A stretch of DNA of 64,000 nucleotides, from assembly GCA_035569495.1 (NCBI GenBank), contig DATMMX010000011.1, positions 478,118-542,117 of the forward strand, read 5' to 3'. The notes under the pieces were generated by a model. It saw only the letters and a list, made by a program, of their open reading frames with translations. It did not search any database and was not told the DNA's origin. Of the stretch, positions 50,529 to 58,436 are shown piece by piece. A program made the translations under genes and the position numbers. Within the stretch, counting starts at the first letter, position 1; each line of letters opens with the position of its first letter. Source of the DNA: DASRDZ01 sp035569495. GTDB taxonomy: Bacteria > Chloroflexota > Dormibacteria > Aeolococcales > Aeolococcaceae.

Positions 50529-51002
50529 TCAGGCGCCCACCGCGTTCACAGAATGCGCTGCCTGCTCTCTGAGCAGAGTGGCTAGGCGTTCCAGCCTTTG
50601 CGCCACATCAAGGACGTCGCTTTGCGGACCCTCCGACAACGTGGTGTCGAGGTACTGGGGCAGCGACTGCGCAAGATTTTCCAGTTCGGTATCTCTGTCA
50701 CTGACCCGCCTCCAGACGCGAACTGGAATCAACTGTCGATAAGGCAGTTGAGCATCGGACACAGCTTTCCGTTGCTGCAGAGTCGGAAGCGCGGTCACTA
50801 GGTCACGTGCGACGGCGACGAGTCGGTCCAAACCACGGGCCGACCCCCGCTTTGCTATTCCCCGGAGTAGTAGCGCCGTGCTTGAGGCGTAGAAGGCGAG
50901 ATCGGACGCCTCGGTACCAATACGAAGAAGTTCAGCCTCTTCACCCAGCGACGCGGCAGAGGGAAGCCCTGACTTTTGGCCCCTGCTAACTTCCTCGTTC
51001 AC
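50529..51002 (-). CDS. hypothetical helical protein, first gene of the island operon
   Basis: 157 residues, mostly helical with heptad-like spacing (DLAFYASSTALLLRGIAKRG, RVSDRDTELENLAQSLPQYLDTTLS, VLDVAQRLERLATLLREQAAHSV); no membrane segment and no known domain. GTG at 51000-51002 with GGAGG about 10 nt upstream. It is 4 nt ahead of the next ORF and downstream of a TATAAT promoter overlapped by a LexA-type box, so the operon is probably DNA-damage inducible. It may be a partner or antitoxin-like regulator of the peptidase-deaminase; that is inference. Confidence 0.65.
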   Translation of the reverse strand: MNEEVSRGQKSGLPSAASLGEEAELLRIGTEASDLAFYASSTALLLRGIAKRGSARGLDRLVAVARDLVTALPTLQQRKAVSDAQLPYRQLIPVRVWRRVSDRDTELENLAQSLPQYLDTTLSEGPQSDVLDVAQRLERLATLLREQAAHSVNAVGA

Positions 51003-51061
51003 GGCTGGGACACCTCCATGAGGGCTTAACCACCGAAGCGGGCGCGTCCGGGGAAGGAAGA

Positions 51062-51067
51062 ATTATA
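51062..51067 (-). promoter_or_regulatory. consensus -10 (TATAAT) of the island operon
   Basis: Perfect TATAAT on the minus strand, giving a transcription start near 51055 and a leader of about 50 nt with a GGAGG site before the GTG at 51002. No clear -35 is present, and a LexA-type palindrome abuts it on the upstream side. Confidence 0.6.
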
Positions 51068-51081
51068 CGAACATCTGTTCG
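51068..51081. promoter_or_regulatory. LexA/SOS box, Gram-positive type
   Basis: CGAACATCTGTTCG matches the CGAACRNRYGTTCG-type consensus of LexA (DinR) boxes in Firmicutes and Actinomycetota except for the central bases, with both GAAC and GTTC half-sites intact. It directly abuts the TATAAT at 51062-51067, the position at which bound LexA would block RNA polymerase. Confidence 0.7.
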
Positions 51082-51138
51082 GGCGGGGCGGCCCACCACA
51101 GGAACAAACGTAGTAGAAAGCCTCCCCGAAGCTGCAAA

Positions 51139-51150
51139 AAACATATGTTC
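51139..51150. promoter_or_regulatory. second, imperfect LexA-type box
   Basis: AAACATATGTTC has the perfect inner palindrome AACATATGTT and one intact half-site GTTC; the other half-site is AAAC in place of GAAC. It lies just upstream of TACGAT (51155-51160), a candidate plus-strand -10 for the divergent gene at 51236. Confidence 0.5.
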
Positions 51151-51235
51151 AGCATACGATACCCCACTGGACGATGTCGAGTACCCATTCGAGGCTTCTG
51201 AGCTTCTCCGACGAGCGCGGTCTCACACGTCCAGC

Positions 51236-51499
51236 ATGCGCGTCCCCATCCCCCTGTCCAAGTACTGGATGGCGCTCAAGGAGGCGGCGGAGGACGCCGG
51301 CGAGCGGACCGACAAGCAGGAGTTGGTTCTAGCCATCCTCGCCACCACCCCAATCGACGGTGTGGCATTGGCTGAGCGGCTGAGAAGCTATCGGTTGCTG
51401 CGGAACGCCGACCTTCCGGGGCTGTTCGCAACCGATGAGAACGTCATCCATCTCCCAGGCCCAACCCTAGGACGAAAGGGCGCGGGATCGGCGTACTAG
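51236..51499 (+). CDS. hypothetical small island protein, divergent from the operon
   Basis: 87 residues from the ATG at 51236. Sequence RVPIPLSKYWMALKEAAEDAGERTDKQELVLAILATTPIDG is helical and basic or acidic in alternation and resembles small DNA-binding regulators, but no family is recognised. The frame stays open upstream with coding-like sequence (EYPFEASELLRRARSHTSS) to a CTG at 51167 that lies 6 nt after TACGAT, so a longer leaderless product is possible. It shares the SOS-box region with the operon on the other strand. Confidence 0.55.
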   Translation: MRVPIPLSKYWMALKEAAEDAGERTDKQELVLAILATTPIDGVALAERLRSYRLLRNADLPGLFATDENVIHLPGPTLGRKGAGSAY

Positions 51500-51598
51500 C
51501 CACCACGGCCCCGCCTTCAGGCAGTTTCACTCAGGAGGGCATCGCGTCTCTCGAATCATCCTCTTCGCTGCAGCAGCGGGAGCGCGCCGTGCGCCGTC

Positions 51599-51781
51599 TT
51601 GCGAATCCCCAAGGACGCCCCGCGTGGGGCCATTGCCGTAGCCGTACTGGGTGTCACCTGCCTTCTGCTTGCCTTGTTCGGACCGGCGAACGCTCGGACC
51701 GACCGCCTTTTCGACGCCTGCCTTGAAGGGTTCATCATCGGACTCGCGCTGCTCACGGCTCGGTGGCTCGGGGTGCGGTGA
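51599..51781 (+). CDS. possible small two-helix membrane protein
   Basis: 60 residues from a TTG. Two hydrophobic helices (AIAVAVLGVTCLLLALFG and LEGFIIGLALLTARWLGV) separated by a charged loop, as in holin-like or toxin-like miniproteins. There is no good ribosome-binding site and no homologue that I recognise, so it may be spurious. Confidence 0.35.
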   Translation: MRIPKDAPRGAIAVAVLGVTCLLLALFGPANARTDRLFDACLEGFIIGLALLTARWLGVR

Positions 51782-52240
51782 AGCACATCGGGCCGGTGGC
51801 GACGTTCCACGGGCGAGAAGAGCAGGATGGACCGGATCACCCGCCCCTGTGAGTGGGAACCGAACCCCTGCCGGCAACCTGGTCCGGTGGCCCTCGCAAG
51901 GCATGTCAGCTCCAAGCCGAGGGGATAGGCGATGGCAACATGGCAGTCGGCGAGGAGCCCCCGCAGCGGGGGCTTGTCACCGTCACTGGGACCGCGCCAC
52001 AGACCGGGCCGGAACTCGACCGAGGACCGCGCCTACAAGGTGAGTCGGGACGGGGGGTGTTCAGTGCTACCCCCCTCCGCCGTACCATCAGTGCCGTGGC
52101 CCGCCAGCCACGCTCCGGCGCCAGGGGCAGTTTTTGGGGCTAATCGGGGTGTCCAACGATGACCGACGGTGGCCGCCCCTGACCGGAAATCCCAAGCTAC
52201 ATAAGGGGTTTCTATTGCGCCACCCCACCCCCCCGATCAC
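51782..52240. other. right part of the island, no convincing gene
   Basis: About 460 nt before the right repeat. Open frames on both strands lack recognisable features. No integrase, recombinase or transposase is seen here or elsewhere between the repeats, although site-specific elements usually carry one next to the attachment site. Confidence 0.5.
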
Positions 52241-52514
52241 ACTCTTAATCCCTTGGTCGCAGGTTCAAGTCCTGCAGCGGGTATAACAACTTTTGGCCCT
52301 GAACGCCCGTTTGGGAGTAATTTTGGGGTAATAGCTCCGGGGCATCGACCCGCCGGGTAGCCCCTCTCCGGCGGCGGCGGCAGCGAGCGTCCCCGAGGTC
52401 CGGCAACCGCGCCGTGTCCCCCTTCGAGGCGGTTGGCGGGTACCGGGGTTGTGCATGGCCTCGACCGCGGTTGTTCCCCGCCACGACGACCGCCTGGCGG
52501 GCGATGCCCCGCCC
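52241..52514 (+). repeat. right direct repeat of the tRNA-Lys island (partial tRNA copy)
   Basis: Copies the tRNA-Lys sequence from its anticodon loop to the 3' end but lacks the 5' half, so it is not a functional tRNA; one T-loop base differs. Similarity to 48044-48307 continues about 220 nt past the tRNA part. The block is the probable attR (or ancestral attB) of the element. Confidence 0.88.
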
Positions 52515-52571
52515 ACGGCCGAGCCGCCGCTGCTCTTCACCATTCCCGAAACGGCGCGACTGCTGTCGTGA
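52455..52571 (+). pseudogene. truncated excisionase-like N-terminus
   Basis: 38 residues from the ATG at 52455 ending EPPLLFTIPETARLLSS then stop. The segment LLFTIPETARLL resembles the first helix of excisionase or MerR-type helix-turn-helix proteins. After the stop, another frame reads SSGLVKLMIRRGQLQPV, which could be the rest of the DNA-binding domain shifted by one base. In the left repeat the corresponding start is ATC, not ATG. Confidence 0.3.
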
Positions 52572-52591
52572 GCTCCGGGTTGGTCAAGTTG

Positions 52592-53425
52592 ATGATCCGC
52601 CGCGGTCAGTTGCAGCCGGTAAGCTCGGCCAGACGACGCGCAAGCGGGCTCGTCACGCTCTTGCTGTTCTGTGGCGGACTAGGTGGTGGCCTGATCCTGC
52701 ACAACCGGCAGCACCCGGCGACCGCGACGTCGCCGCACCTGCCCCACGCGTCTGTCCCGTCGCTGGACGCAGTACAGACACCCTCCGACACGCCGCTGCC
52801 GCCGACCCCGACACCGACGCCGGTTCCCACCCCGACACCAACTCCGAGCGGCGCACAGACGTGGGCTCAGGCGCAAGCTCTGCTGGGTAGCGCCCGCGGG
52901 TACCACGTCACCTACGGCTCGTACTACGTCTACCCGGCCGGCAGCGTCGCCGGGAACCCGCTGCGCTTCGATCTGACCGTGCAGCCGAGCGGCGACTTTC
53001 AGGCACCTACACACCGATCGATGGGTTCATTGGCCCAGTTCGACATTCGCCGGCTCGGCGGCGTCCTCGCCGTCCGGCACCTCGACACTGTGGGCAACTT
53101 CGGCAATCCGAATGCCCCGCCCGACGCGATGCAGTTCTTCAACGTCACGTACGACCAGGCAAACAGTCTCGGCGACAACTGGCTGCCCTTGACGGCATCG
53201 CCGCAGCGGCCGGCGGCGAACGTGCTCAGCGCGGCACTGGCCGATTACGTCAGCGCGGCACCGCGGCAAGTACGGTTCTTGCTTCGCCTTCGCCGGCGAC
53301 GCTGCAGGTTGAGCCACGCAGCTCAGCAGCGGCAGGACGACACTCACTTACAGGCCAGCCCCGAACGCGTTCCTCGATCTGTCGGTCGCAGAGTTCGAAG
53401 CACGTTCGACAACCTTTCGACGTAG
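52592..53425 (+). pseudogene. exported PTP-rich protein with a probably frameshifted C-terminus
   Basis: About 277 residues: N-terminal signal anchor (RRASGLVTLLLFCGGLGGGLIL), a TPTPTPVPTPTPTP linker (about 70-90), then a strand-rich domain (ARGYHVTYGSYYVYPAGS, LAQFDIRRLGGVLAVRHLD, QFFNVTYDQANSLGDNW). Near 53265 the current frame turns into a basic, low-quality tail, while the +1 frame reads RGKYGSCFAFAGDAAG and, after a stop, LTYRPAPNAFLDLSVAEFEARSTT. This suggests an indel plus a nonsense change in a formerly longer secreted protein. A GTG at 52568 is an alternative start. Confidence 0.5.
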
Positions 53426-53457
53426 ATCGGCCGGTGCCACTCTCCCGGCGGACCCGA

Positions 53458-54549
53458 TCAGGATGTACCGACCTGAGCGACGTGGATCACGGTCGATTTC
53501 CCGCCGGATTGGGGTTCGGCCCAGACGACGACATTGCCATCCACCGACCAACCCGCGAAGTTGCCCGGAAAGCTATCACTCAGGATGAGAGGGTCGCCGC
53601 CAGCGCGGCTGGTGGACACGGCGAGAAGCTGCCCATTGTCGGGCGGCAGTGCGTACACCACGAATCCGCGTCCCGGAAAGCCCCGGTCGCCTTGGGACGC
53701 CAGTTCGACCGGGGTGGCGGCCCCGTCGGGCAAATACCAGATCGATCGCGCATCGCCGGTCGGCGGTTGGTTCCATGCCAAGCCGCCGTTGCGGGCGACG
53801 ATTCCACCGACGGCACCCGTATGCGTCACTTGCACAGCAGGCGTCGAGCCGTCGGCAGCGACGCGAAAGATATCCGCAGATCCCGGCCGCTCCTGCCGAT
53901 AGTACACAACACCGTTCTGCACGCTCGGCCCCGCATACGGCACTTGCTTGGCTAGCGTGACAGTGCGACCGGTCCGTGTGTCGAACGACATCAGGTCCGT
54001 GGTATCCGCCGTGTCGCCCTGGGGCTCTTCCCATACGATCCACCGGCCGTCGAACTGCGGATACGGGACAATCTCTCCCGGCGTGGGTCGAGGAGACTTC
54101 CGCACGAGGGCGACGCGGCCGGTTGCCACATCCACTGTCACGATCTGCCAGGTGGTGTTGGGCTGGGCGTCGTTCGGCACGGAGGGCTCTTCGAGCACCA
54201 CCATCGTACTGCCCTCACCACGCACCGGATAGAGGTTGGTCGAAGCGGTCGCGCCACGAAGAACGGTTCGCGTTTGACCGCTGATGCGGTCGTACAGCAC
54301 GATCATCGGCGTCTGGCTCGGCCCTTCCGTCCAGGCGACGAAGCGCCCAGCGCCCCACACCCAGAGGGAATGCACCTGTTCGGTGCGCGTGATCGTAGCC
54401 AGAGATTGAGAATGGAGCCGCCCACTCGTGGTGGGCGACTCCACAGAAGCCGGGGTCGGTGTGGCACGAGGCGGAAGCGATGAACCGCACGCGGTCATGA
54501 CAAGTGCCGTTGCGACGAGGCTCATTGCCGCTTGGTGCCGACCGGCCAT
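53458..54549 (-). CDS. TolB-like propeller lipoprotein
   Basis: 363 residues. Signal peptide ends in the lipobox LVMTACGSS (Cys21), followed by a Pro/Thr linker and six or so propeller blades with motifs such as GAGRFVAWTEGPS, YDRISGQTRTVL, FDGRWIVWEEPQGD, SVQNGVVYYRQERPG, DVATGRVALVR and VDGNVVVWAEPQSGG. Exported propellers of this type usually present a protein or ligand-binding surface; partner unknown. It reads toward the decayed gene at 52592 and is 17 nt downstream of the C39-like gene stop. Confidence 0.72.
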   Translation of the reverse strand: MAGRHQAAMSLVATALVMTACGSSLPPRATPTPASVESPTTSGRLHSQSLATITRTEQVHSLWVWGAGRFVAWTEGPSQTPMIVLYDRISGQTRTVLRGATASTNLYPVRGEGSTMVVLEEPSVPNDAQPNTTWQIVTVDVATGRVALVRKSPRPTPGEIVPYPQFDGRWIVWEEPQGDTADTTDLMSFDTRTGRTVTLAKQVPYAGPSVQNGVVYYRQERPGSADIFRVAADGSTPAVQVTHTGAVGGIVARNGGLAWNQPPTGDARSIWYLPDGAATPVELASQGDRGFPGRGFVVYALPPDNGQLLAVSTSRAGGDPLILSDSFPGNFAGWSVDGNVVVWAEPQSGGKSTVIHVAQVGTS

Positions 54550-54566
54550 GCTTCGTATTCCCTATC

Positions 54567-55853
54567 TCACCAGACGACGTTTTTGTCGATCGATGCATCG
54601 ACTGCCGCCGCCGCCTGAGCAGAGCTGACCAGATGCGTCCCGAAGGGGTTGTAGTTCTGCTGGCCTGCACCGGGCGTTCTCGACGTGTCGTACGTGTCGT
54701 CAAACCAGATGTGGCCACCTGCGTTGCTGTCCCAACCATACAGGGTGACCATATGGCCGTAGGCATGCGGCGTGCCGTTCGAACTGTCCCAGTATGACAG
54801 ATCGCCGGTGTCGACGTTTGCGATGACAGCTTCCGTGTACTCCCACTCATCCGTCTCGACCATGCCCTGCAGGGTGTCGGCGGTGGGACTCTGCTGCGAC
54901 TGCCCCATGTCGGTGTGGCCTTCCCTGTTGTCGATGGCATCAGCGATCAGCCCGGTGGATGTCCCCGCGTGCTTCCCGTTCTGGTACGTCTGCTCCGACT
55001 GATACCAGGTTGATTCACCAGGGTCCGACCCGTACTTGGCCCACCACCAGAGTTCTGTCGCGGCTGAACCGCAGGACCAGTATGCCTTTTGGTAGGTCTG
55101 GGGCATGCTGGGAAAGGCGTACGAGTCAGGCGGATTGTGGTCGGAAGTGGTGGTCGATGGACGTACCGAGTTGGTGCAGCACGCCGAGCTCGCTGGTGAC
55201 GACGCGACGCCATTGGTGGCGTGGCTTGCCAAGTTCTGCAAGACGGCCGGCATCGTCTGCGCCAGCGCCTGCTCTTTGACTGCCGTCGACTGGATCTGAA
55301 TGGCTGACGGCGGTGTGTAGATCAGCGAGACACCGGTGTTGCCGACCAAGTCGTTGCCTTCGGCGCCTGCTTGGCCGTAGCCGTCCGCGTAGTAGGTCCC
55401 GGAAGCGCGGTCACCGGCGACTGCAACCAAACCGCACGAGTCGCCCGCGGCGCTGATACCGACCAAGCCCGTCCCGCATCCGTCTCCGGTGCCGCTGACC
55501 GTTGTCCCCTGTCCACCCGCACAGCCTGTGCCGCTGGCCGCCACCGGTGCGAACGCAAAGGTGTTGCCGGTATTGGCGCACCCGGTCCCGGACACGGCGA
55601 CCAGTGAACCGCTCGCCGACCCCGTGGTCGAGACGCCCGCACCTGTCCCGCCGGACGCGTTGCCACCGTTGGAGACGGCGAGGACCGAGCCACTTGGATT
55701 GTCGCTGCTGCTCGTCCCGATCGAGATCAGGCCGAGCGGATCGCCTATCACCTGCGCGGCGACGGGCAGAAGCCCGGTCGCAAGGACGGCGAGCGTCCCG
55801 GCCCCGGACACGATCAACGCCCCGCGACGGAGGCGCTTTCTGTTGACGTGCAT
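54567..55853 (-). CDS. secreted C39/papain-like cysteine peptidase with Cys-bearing Gly/Ser repeats
   Basis: 428 residues. Signal peptide MHVNRKRLRRGALIVSGAGTLAVLATGLLPVAAQ. Residues 50-160 are Gly/Ser/Thr-rich with regularly spaced cysteines (VSGTGCANTG, ASGTGCAGGQGTT, SGTGDGCGTG, SAAGDSCGL). The C-terminal 190 residues contain AYWSCGSAATELWWWAKYG with a candidate catalytic Cys, HAYGHMVTLYGWD with the His and HIWFDDTYD, the layout of peptidase C39-like domains. It probably acts outside the cell; substrate unknown. Confidence 0.7.
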   Translation of the reverse strand: MHVNRKRLRRGALIVSGAGTLAVLATGLLPVAAQVIGDPLGLISIGTSSSDNPSGSVLAVSNGGNASGGTGAGVSTTGSASGSLVAVSGTGCANTGNTFAFAPVAASGTGCAGGQGTTVSGTGDGCGTGLVGISAAGDSCGLVAVAGDRASGTYYADGYGQAGAEGNDLVGNTGVSLIYTPPSAIQIQSTAVKEQALAQTMPAVLQNLASHATNGVASSPASSACCTNSVRPSTTTSDHNPPDSYAFPSMPQTYQKAYWSCGSAATELWWWAKYGSDPGESTWYQSEQTYQNGKHAGTSTGLIADAIDNREGHTDMGQSQQSPTADTLQGMVETDEWEYTEAVIANVDTGDLSYWDSSNGTPHAYGHMVTLYGWDSNAGGHIWFDDTYDTSRTPGAGQQNYNPFGTHLVSSAQAAAAVDASIDKNVVW

Positions 55854-55897
55854 TGTTCCTTTCCTTGCTCTTGCAGTCTTCACAGCACGCGCGTCAG

Positions 55898-56557
55898 CTA
55901 GGCGCAGGTGCCGGTGAGTTGGGCGATCGCGATGATGCCCTCGGTGACCTTCACGTTGGCGCACGCCGTCGTCGACGGCGCGTACAGCTCGGCCGAGTAC
56001 CGCACCGGCTCGTCGTTGAAGAACGGGTCGTCTGCTCGCAGCGTTCCCGCCGTGACGTAGGTGTCGCGCTGGTACAGCGGGTTGATGTACGCGGGATTCG
56101 TGAAGGTCGTGCGCGCCCAGTTGGTCCCGCAATGCGGCGAGTACCGTAGCTCCAGGTATCCGATGACGGCCCCGTTGGTCTGGTCGACGATCGGCGTCTG
56201 CGCGTTGAAGACGGTGTACGCGTCAGCCGAGCAGCCGACATCCGTCGGGTTGGTACCGTTGCAGTTGCCTGCGTTGGGGTTCTGGAAGCAGGATGCGGAG
56301 CCCATCCCCGGGCCGTGCTCCACCGACAGGACGATGACCGTGGGGTCGTCGGTCTGCGGCGTCTCTGGGAGGCTCGGCAGGGGTGGCAGGTTGCCGCCTG
56401 CTGCGTAGGCCACGATTGGGGCGCTGACCATGAACGCCGCGGCGGCGACGACGAGAAGGCGTCTCACCATCGCCCAGCCCGGGCGTCTCCGCGGGCGGGT
56501 CCGCGGTGGAGAGCCGTGGAGCTCTCCGGGTGCCGAAGGGTCGTGTTTGAGATGCAC
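55898..56557 (-). CDS. DUF2690-like secreted protein
   Basis: 219 residues from the GTG at 56555-56557. That start was chosen because AGGAGG lies 9 nt before it; an ATG at 56566 directly abuts the AGGAGG and would leave no spacing. A signal peptide (VRRLLVVAAAAFMVSAPIVAYA) precedes NLPPLPSLP. The C-terminal domain has SASCFQNPNAGNCNGTNPTDVGCSADAYTVFNA and AVIGYLELRYSPHCGTNWAR, the cysteine and ELRYSxxC pattern of DUF2690 proteins of high-GC Gram-positives. Function unknown. Confidence 0.72.
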   Translation of the reverse strand: MHLKHDPSAPGELHGSPPRTRPRRRPGWAMVRRLLVVAAAAFMVSAPIVAYAAGGNLPPLPSLPETPQTDDPTVIVLSVEHGPGMGSASCFQNPNAGNCNGTNPTDVGCSADAYTVFNAQTPIVDQTNGAVIGYLELRYSPHCGTNWARTTFTNPAYINPLYQRDTYVTAGTLRADDPFFNDEPVRYSAELYAPSTTACANVKVTEGIIAIAQLTGTCA

Positions 56558-56566
56558 GTGTGGCAT

Positions 56567-57632
56567 CCTCCTGTGCTGGCGACGTTGCTCCCGGGTCAAC
56601 GTCTGGTCGATAGCGGGCGTCCGGGAGAAACAGATGCCTCGGGGAGCGGGGGTTCCATCCCCGCTCCCCTCCGCGGTTGAGTTCACGACAGGTGGTGCCA
56701 CCAAGCTGCCGCTGTGGCACATCGCAGAAGACGGCAAACGGCCTGACGGCTCGGGCGGCGTCCGACAGGCTCGGCAGACCTCGGGCGGCTCGGGGTCGAT
56801 CGCTCTCTGCAGCGCCCCCGCTGGGCGCGGGGAGCCGGAAGCCACCTTGCTGATCGACGGCCACGCCCCTCTCCGAGTGCGTCGACACCCCGCCGGGTAT
56901 CGAGAATCCCTTCCGTTCGAGCCGCGCGTTCGGCTCGGTCGGCCGGAGTGTAGGAGAGCGCTGATGTGACTGTCAACGTGTCGGGTTACATGTGTGGCAT
57001 TTGCCGCAGAAATAACCAACAAATGAGCCGACCTGATCTGATAGCGCAATCGCACGCAGCGTAGCGACCGCGCGGTCAGTACTGGTCGTGGAGCTCGGTG
57101 CGGCCACTCGCTCGGAAAGCGGCTTGACCGACTCCGTCTTGAAGCCTCGCCGCAGTGGCGGCTTCTTCCAAGGGTGGTCTCAACCACTCCACTGGAGGAA
57201 CCGGACGTGTCTTGGTACATCGGCGGCAACCCACGAGGTGTTGGGACGTCGACCCCAGCCTGCTGCGGGGGCCGCGGTGCGCCGTTTCCGCGCGACGCGC
57301 ACATCGGCACCCGCTATATGTCCGACGATCAGTTGGGAGATCAATACGACACCATGGGCTGTGGCTCGAAAGGAGTCTTCCCGGCTGCCCAAACGGTGTG
57401 GAACCGCCAGACACCGCTTCTGCGTCGCATGATCACAACCGCAGCGGCTGGCTGACCGCGTGGTTCGGAGCTGCATGCCGGCCGGATGCGGCGGACGTCA
57501 GTGCCATTGGTGGCGCGGGTAGCAACCTCGCAGGGTTCGGGCTTCAGCACGTCGTGAAAGCTAGGCGGGGATGGCGGCGTCTATATGGGGGGCCCACAAC
57601 GGGACCGGAGGGATAAGGGAGGTGTTGCTGCT
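56567..57632. other. about 1 kb without a convincing gene
   Basis: Open frames exist on both strands but lack GC-frame bias, ribosome-binding sites and recognisable motifs. A hairpin at 57141-57165 (GAAGCC...GGCTTC with an inner GCC/GGC) is the only clear structure. GC content is lower than the flanks, so this may be the remains of decayed or transferred DNA. Confidence 0.45.
57141..57165 (+). terminator. possible hairpin/terminator
   Basis: GAAGCC at 57141-57146 can pair with GGCTTC at 57160-57165, with GCC/GGC pairing inside and a 5-nt loop. A short TTCC follows in place of a U-run, so it may be a regulatory hairpin or weak terminator. Confidence 0.25.
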
Positions 57633-58382
57633 GTGCGGATGATCAGGCTTGTGCCCCTGCTGACGGTCGCGGCCGCGGCGGCCGTCATGCCGCTGCAGGC
57701 GGCGGCGGGCACCACAACCGGGGCCCAGCTCCGGCTCTCCCCCGCGAGCGGCCAACCCGGCAGCCACTTCACCGCGACGTACACGTACAGCGTCTCCCGC
57801 TGCGACCTGTACGGCGTGGGATTGTGGTGGGACGACCCGCACTACACGACACCGCTGGGCAGCGGCGCGGACCAAAGCACGGGACAGCTCTGCGAAGTCT
57901 CCATCGACGCGGTGGTGCCGGACACCGACGCCAACCCGGGGACCACGTACCCCGTGCACGCCTACACGAGTCCGCGGGGAGTCAGCGCCGACGGCGGTCC
58001 GGGTCCGAGCGGCACCGCGGCGTTCGCCGTCACCGGAGCGCCCTCAACGGGCTCGGCCACAGGGTCGGCGACGGCGCACCCCGGACCGGTGGGCGGGAAC
58101 GCGGGACACGGTGGCGCGCCTACCGCGGAGACTGGCTCATCCTCGGGGCGGCAGGCGTCGATCGGTGGTGTCGACGCGCTGGCATCGCCGTCCGCGCCTG
58201 ACACCGCCAGTGCTCCGGCGTCGCCCGCACCGGAGTACACGGGGCTCCCCAGCGGAAAGGCGTCGCCACCTCTCATCGCAGGCGGGCCCGCGGACCGGAC
58301 GAGCCTGATCGCGGTTGTGGCGGCGGCCGGCGTGATGCTGGCCGCGGCACTGGCCCGGAAGTACCGCTCAGGCCGGCCCTAG
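57633..58382 (+). CDS. exported protein with Ig-like domain and C-terminal anchor
   Basis: 249 residues. Signal peptide (LVPLLTVAAAAAVMPLQAAAG) then a strand-rich domain beginning AQLRLSPASGQPGSHFTATYTYSVSRC, an IPT/Ig-like layout with one disulfide pair, a Gly/Ser/Pro/Ala linker of about 90 residues and a final transmembrane helix ending ARKYRSGRP. GTG at 57633 chosen for the GGGAGG 10 nt upstream; the ATG at 57639 is too far from it. It belongs to the set of surface stalk proteins of this genome. Confidence 0.65.
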   Translation: MRMIRLVPLLTVAAAAAVMPLQAAAGTTTGAQLRLSPASGQPGSHFTATYTYSVSRCDLYGVGLWWDDPHYTTPLGSGADQSTGQLCEVSIDAVVPDTDANPGTTYPVHAYTSPRGVSADGGPGPSGTAAFAVTGAPSTGSATGSATAHPGPVGGNAGHGGAPTAETGSSSGRQASIGGVDALASPSAPDTASAPASPAPEYTGLPSGKASPPLIAGGPADRTSLIAVVAAAGVMLAAALARKYRSGRP

Positions 58383-58436
58383 AGGCGTGGCGCGCCGGAT
58401 GTCGACGCCCACGCCTCCAGAGCCCGACGCGGAGGC

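Noticed and set aside
57070..57470. Several overlapping open frames of 60-150 codons
   Set aside because: None has a ribosome-binding site, family motif or codon bias, and they overlap on both strands.
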